From positions 434,001 through 498,000 of the forward strand of contig JAGNLV010000003.1 in NCBI GenBank assembly GCA_017999435.1: a stretch of 64,000 nt of DNA, read 5' to 3'. A program made the position numbers and the translations under genes. Positions 62,192 through 64,000 of this stretch are shown in pieces. The stretch is from Candidatus Zixiibacteriota bacterium. GTDB lineage: Bacteria > Zixibacteria > MSB-5A5 > GN15 > FEB-12. Numbering within the stretch: position 1 is the stretch's first letter; the number at the start of each line of letters is the position of its first letter. Under the pieces are notes generated by a model. That model was not told where the DNA came from. It saw nothing but the letters and a program-made list of their open reading frames with translations, and ran no database searches.

Positions 62192-62982
62192 AGGGCGATC
62201 TCCCCGATGTCGAAGACCGGCCCCTCGAGGCACACGCGGGCGTGCTCGCCGTTGGTGCGCGGGACGACGCAGCCGAGGCAGACGCCGATTCCGCAGGGCA
62301 TGGGGGCCTCGAGCGACAGCTCGCCGCGGAGGCGGCGGGCGATCCCGAGGTCGTTGACCGCCTTGAGCATCGGCTCCGGTCCGCAGCCGTACACGAACAG
62401 CCCGGCGGCGCCTCGCTCGCGGATCAGATCCTCCAGCGGCTCCGTCACCAGACCCCGGCGGCCGAGGGAACCGTCCTCGGTGGTCGGGTGGAAACGGACG
62501 CCAAGGGCGCGGATCCGGTCGCGGCAGAGGATGTCACCGGTCGAGCGGCCGCCGTAGAGAAATTCGATTCGCGCCGGGTCCCACCCGCCCTGCACCAGCC
62601 ACTCGGCGAGGAACAGCAGGGGGGGAAAGCCGACTCCGCCGGCCACCATCACAACGGTGCTGCCGTCATCGGGCGGGCGGAACGGTTTGCCGAGCGGACC
62701 GAGGAGGTTGACCGGGTCGCCGTCGTGCAGCGCGCTCATCAGGCGCGTGCCGCGGCCGAGGACTTTGAAGATGATGTCGATCTCGCCCCGGTCGCCGTTG
62801 ACGCCCGCGACCGACATGGGGCGGCGAAAGAAGACTTCGCTGCCGGGGAGCCGAACATGGAGGAACTGGCCGGGGCGGCACTCGCCGGCGCGGGGATAGC
62901 CCGCCAGAGTCAGCGCGAAGTAGCCGTGGGAGAGGTCGTGTTTGTAGAGAACGTGCGTGTCGACACACGTGGCTTGCATCAT
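62188..62982 (-). CDS. pyrK: Dihydroorotate dehydrogenase electron-transfer subunit
   Basis: A 264-aa FAD/[2Fe-2S] protein that links PyrD (class 1B) to NAD. The FAD-binding barrel has FFRRPMSVAGVNG and GRGTRLMSAL; the NAD domain VVMVAGGVGFPPLLFLAEWL, then FVYGCGPEPMLKAVNDL. The C-terminal cluster site is MPCGIGVCLGCVVPR with a fourth Cys in ARVCLEGPVF. The start ATG 62982 overlaps the stop of the upstream TPR gene (ATGA); a second ATG follows directly. First pyr gene of the operon. Confidence 0.96.
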   Translation of the reverse strand: MMQATCVDTHVLYKHDLSHGYFALTLAGYPRAGECRPGQFLHVRLPGSEVFFRRPMSVAGVNGDRGEIDIIFKVLGRGTRLMSALHDGDPVNLLGPLGKPFRPPDDGSTVVMVAGGVGFPPLLFLAEWLVQGGWDPARIEFLYGGRSTGDILCRDRIRALGVRFHPTTEDGSLGRRGLVTEPLEDLIRERGAAGLFVYGCGPEPMLKAVNDLGIARRLRGELSLEAPMPCGIGVCLGCVVPRTNGEHARVCLEGPVFDIGEIAL

Positions 62983-64000
62983 CTCAGGTGACTCGGCAAA
63001 TTGACCGTAAACACATACAGAAACCAGCGGTCGAGCAGCTCCGGCCGGATGAGGCGCATGTCGAACACGGTCGACTCAACGGTTTCCTTGGCGCGAATGT
63101 TGATCTCCTGAACATCCGCGAATGTCTTCGGGATAGCTTGCTGAACTTCTCCGGAAAAATCAAGTCGGATTTGAAAGTGGAGCTGTCCTTCCCACCGCGA
63201 CACATAGGCCTCGCTGGGGTAGACGAACTCCTTGCGGGTCTCGATGATGCCGACGTTGGGGGGGATGTCGACGCAGCGGGAGCCGTCAGGGGCCGTGATA
63301 ATGGCCAGGTACTTGTCGTCCATGCTGACCGTATCCGACGATTCCCCCTCGGCCATCGTGTCGATGGCGGAGCTGTCGGTGATGTTGAAGCGGCTGCCGG
63401 TGATCGTGTCGGCCGGCTGGGCTTTCGGGAGGGTTCGGATAGGCTGGCCGGTGAGTTTGCTTCGGGCGGCCTGGCCCCATTCGGTGCTCGGAAACGAGTC
63501 GGCGATGGCCTGGTAGGCCCAGAGGATCGACGAGTCCCCCGGACTCCGGTACGTCTCGGTGAGCCAGATCCCCGCGAACTTGGCCTGGAGGTAGAATTTG
63601 GACTCGGGGAAGCGTTCGGTCACGACCTGATAGTTGGCTAGGGCGGAGTCGATGTTTTCGTCGTCGACGGCGAAATTCTCGGCTCGCCGAATGTACCACT
63701 CGGCATAACCGGTGTCGGCCTCGGTGCCGGCCAGTCCGAGCAGGCCAAGCGCCTCCGGTACGAAATCCGAATGGGGGTAGCGCCCGAGCATCTCGCGGAT
63801 GATCGAATCCCCCCGGGCCGAGTCCGGCCCGCTCTGCCAGGCCATTTGGGCCAGGGCGATCATCGCTTTCGGCGCATCGTAGGCGGTCGGGAATGAGTCC
63901 ACCAGGTACTGCATTTCGGCCATGGCCGAATCCGGCTTGGACAACTGGTACCAGTACAACTCGGCGAGCTGGTACTGGGTGTAGGCGGCGTCGTCGATCT
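62979..64000 (-). CDS. TPR protein with TonB-like C-terminal domain (5' end outside window)
   Basis: The frame is open to the right edge, so only the C-terminal ~340 residues are seen. They start with BamD-like TPR helices (AMAEMQYLVDSFPTAYDAPK, LGRYPHSDFVPEALGLLG, NYQVVTERFPESKFYLQAKF), followed by an Asp/Ser/Thr-rich linker. A C-terminal domain ETRKEFVYPSEAYVSRWEGQ, FQIRLDFSGEVQQAIP ending LYVFTVNLPSHLR follows, of TonB-C type (peptide binding by strand addition). It is probably a periplasmic envelope-assembly or energy-coupling protein. An ATGA overlap joins it to pyrK, so the pyrimidine genes are downstream in its operon. Confidence 0.78.
   Translation of the reverse strand, partial: IDDAAYTQYQLAELYWYQLSKPDSAMAEMQYLVDSFPTAYDAPKAMIALAQMAWQSGPDSARGDSIIREMLGRYPHSDFVPEALGLLGLAGTEADTGYAEWYIRRAENFAVDDENIDSALANYQVVTERFPESKFYLQAKFAGIWLTETYRSPGDSSILWAYQAIADSFPSTEWGQAARSKLTGQPIRTLPKAQPADTITGSRFNITDSSAIDTMAEGESSDTVSMDDKYLAIITAPDGSRCVDIPPNVGIIETRKEFVYPSEAYVSRWEGQLHFQIRLDFSGEVQQAIPKTFADVQEINIRAKETVESTVFDMRLIRPELLDRWFLYVFTVNLPSHLR

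Overview
The window is a high-GC, gene-dense bacterial chromosome segment from a diderm bacterium, most likely of the FCB group. The best guess is candidate phylum Zixibacteria or a close relative. The reasons are a secreted protein ending in an NYPNPFNPTT-type C-terminal domain (15909-17429), Lol lipoprotein-export and lipid A-type genes, many TPR and TonB-C-terminal proteins, and a ClpC/McsA/McsB set. This assignment is inference; there is no rRNA in the window. Gene starts were chosen from Shine-Dalgarno sites, overlaps and family N-termini. Very long opposite-strand ORFs caused by high GC were discarded.

Layout. 1-5.4 kb: a TPR lipoprotein-like gene, an ECF sigma factor with an RsrA-type zinc anti-sigma factor, and UvrD/PcrA. 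5.5-8.4 kb: two tandem secreted paralogues, ribosomal protein L27 and a TonB-like protein. 8.4-14.7 kb: a minus-strand operon lolC/E-lolD-mcsA-mcsB-clpC. 14.9-25.3 kb: small metabolic genes, a secreted dockerin-like protein, a glycosyltransferase divergent from a squalene/phytoene synthase, a DUF4139 protein, a TPR protein and PriA. 25.3-29 kb: a structured non-coding stretch followed by the classical ispE-spoVG-tRNAGln-prs-rplY cluster. 30-42 kb: aconitase, RsmE, GcvT, ComB-like, a degenerate gluzincin, a BatA/VWA protein, an ABC-F ATPase, a flavoprotein and a methyltransferase. 43-50.5 kb: rpmE-yqhQ-prfA-(membrane protein)-prmC-nth-purL. 50.5-55.7 kb: a PrcB-like protein, an LpxH-like phosphatase and a striking four-gene divergent module. 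55.7-64 kb: aminotransferase, peroxiredoxins, beta-propeller protein, acetyltransferase and the pyrK-pyrD-pyrF operon.

Most unusual content. (1) At 51918-55693 two divergent gene pairs face away from each other: a DNA methyltransferase with a LeuD-like small subunit on the minus strand, and a HIT protein with a LeuC-like large subunit on the plus strand. The LeuC-like protein has lost all three [4Fe-4S] cysteines and gained two N-terminal helix-turn-helix units. The LeuD-like protein has lost its substrate-binding motif. This looks like an isopropylmalate isomerase pair turned into a DNA-associated, non-enzymatic system. (2) At 57012-57614 an AhpC-type peroxiredoxin has an in-frame UGA exactly at the peroxidatic cysteine with a hairpin just after it, so it is probably a selenoprotein. 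It and the nearby Tpx both lack a resolving cysteine. (3) A SigR/RsrA-like sigma/anti-sigma pair has a matching GGGAAC-N16-GTT promoter. (4) Several genes have a -10 box exactly 8 nt before the start codon, suggesting leaderless transcripts. (5) A dispersed two-hairpin repeat occurs at 119-191 and, inverted, at 17430-17503.

The genes share themes rather than one pathway: thiol and oxidative stress (sigma/anti-sigma, ClpC/McsAB, Sec-peroxiredoxin, Tpx), translation (L27, L31, L25, RF1, PrmC, RsmE), nucleotide synthesis (prs, purL, pyrDFK) and cell envelope (Lol, LpxH-like, TonB-like, TPR proteins).
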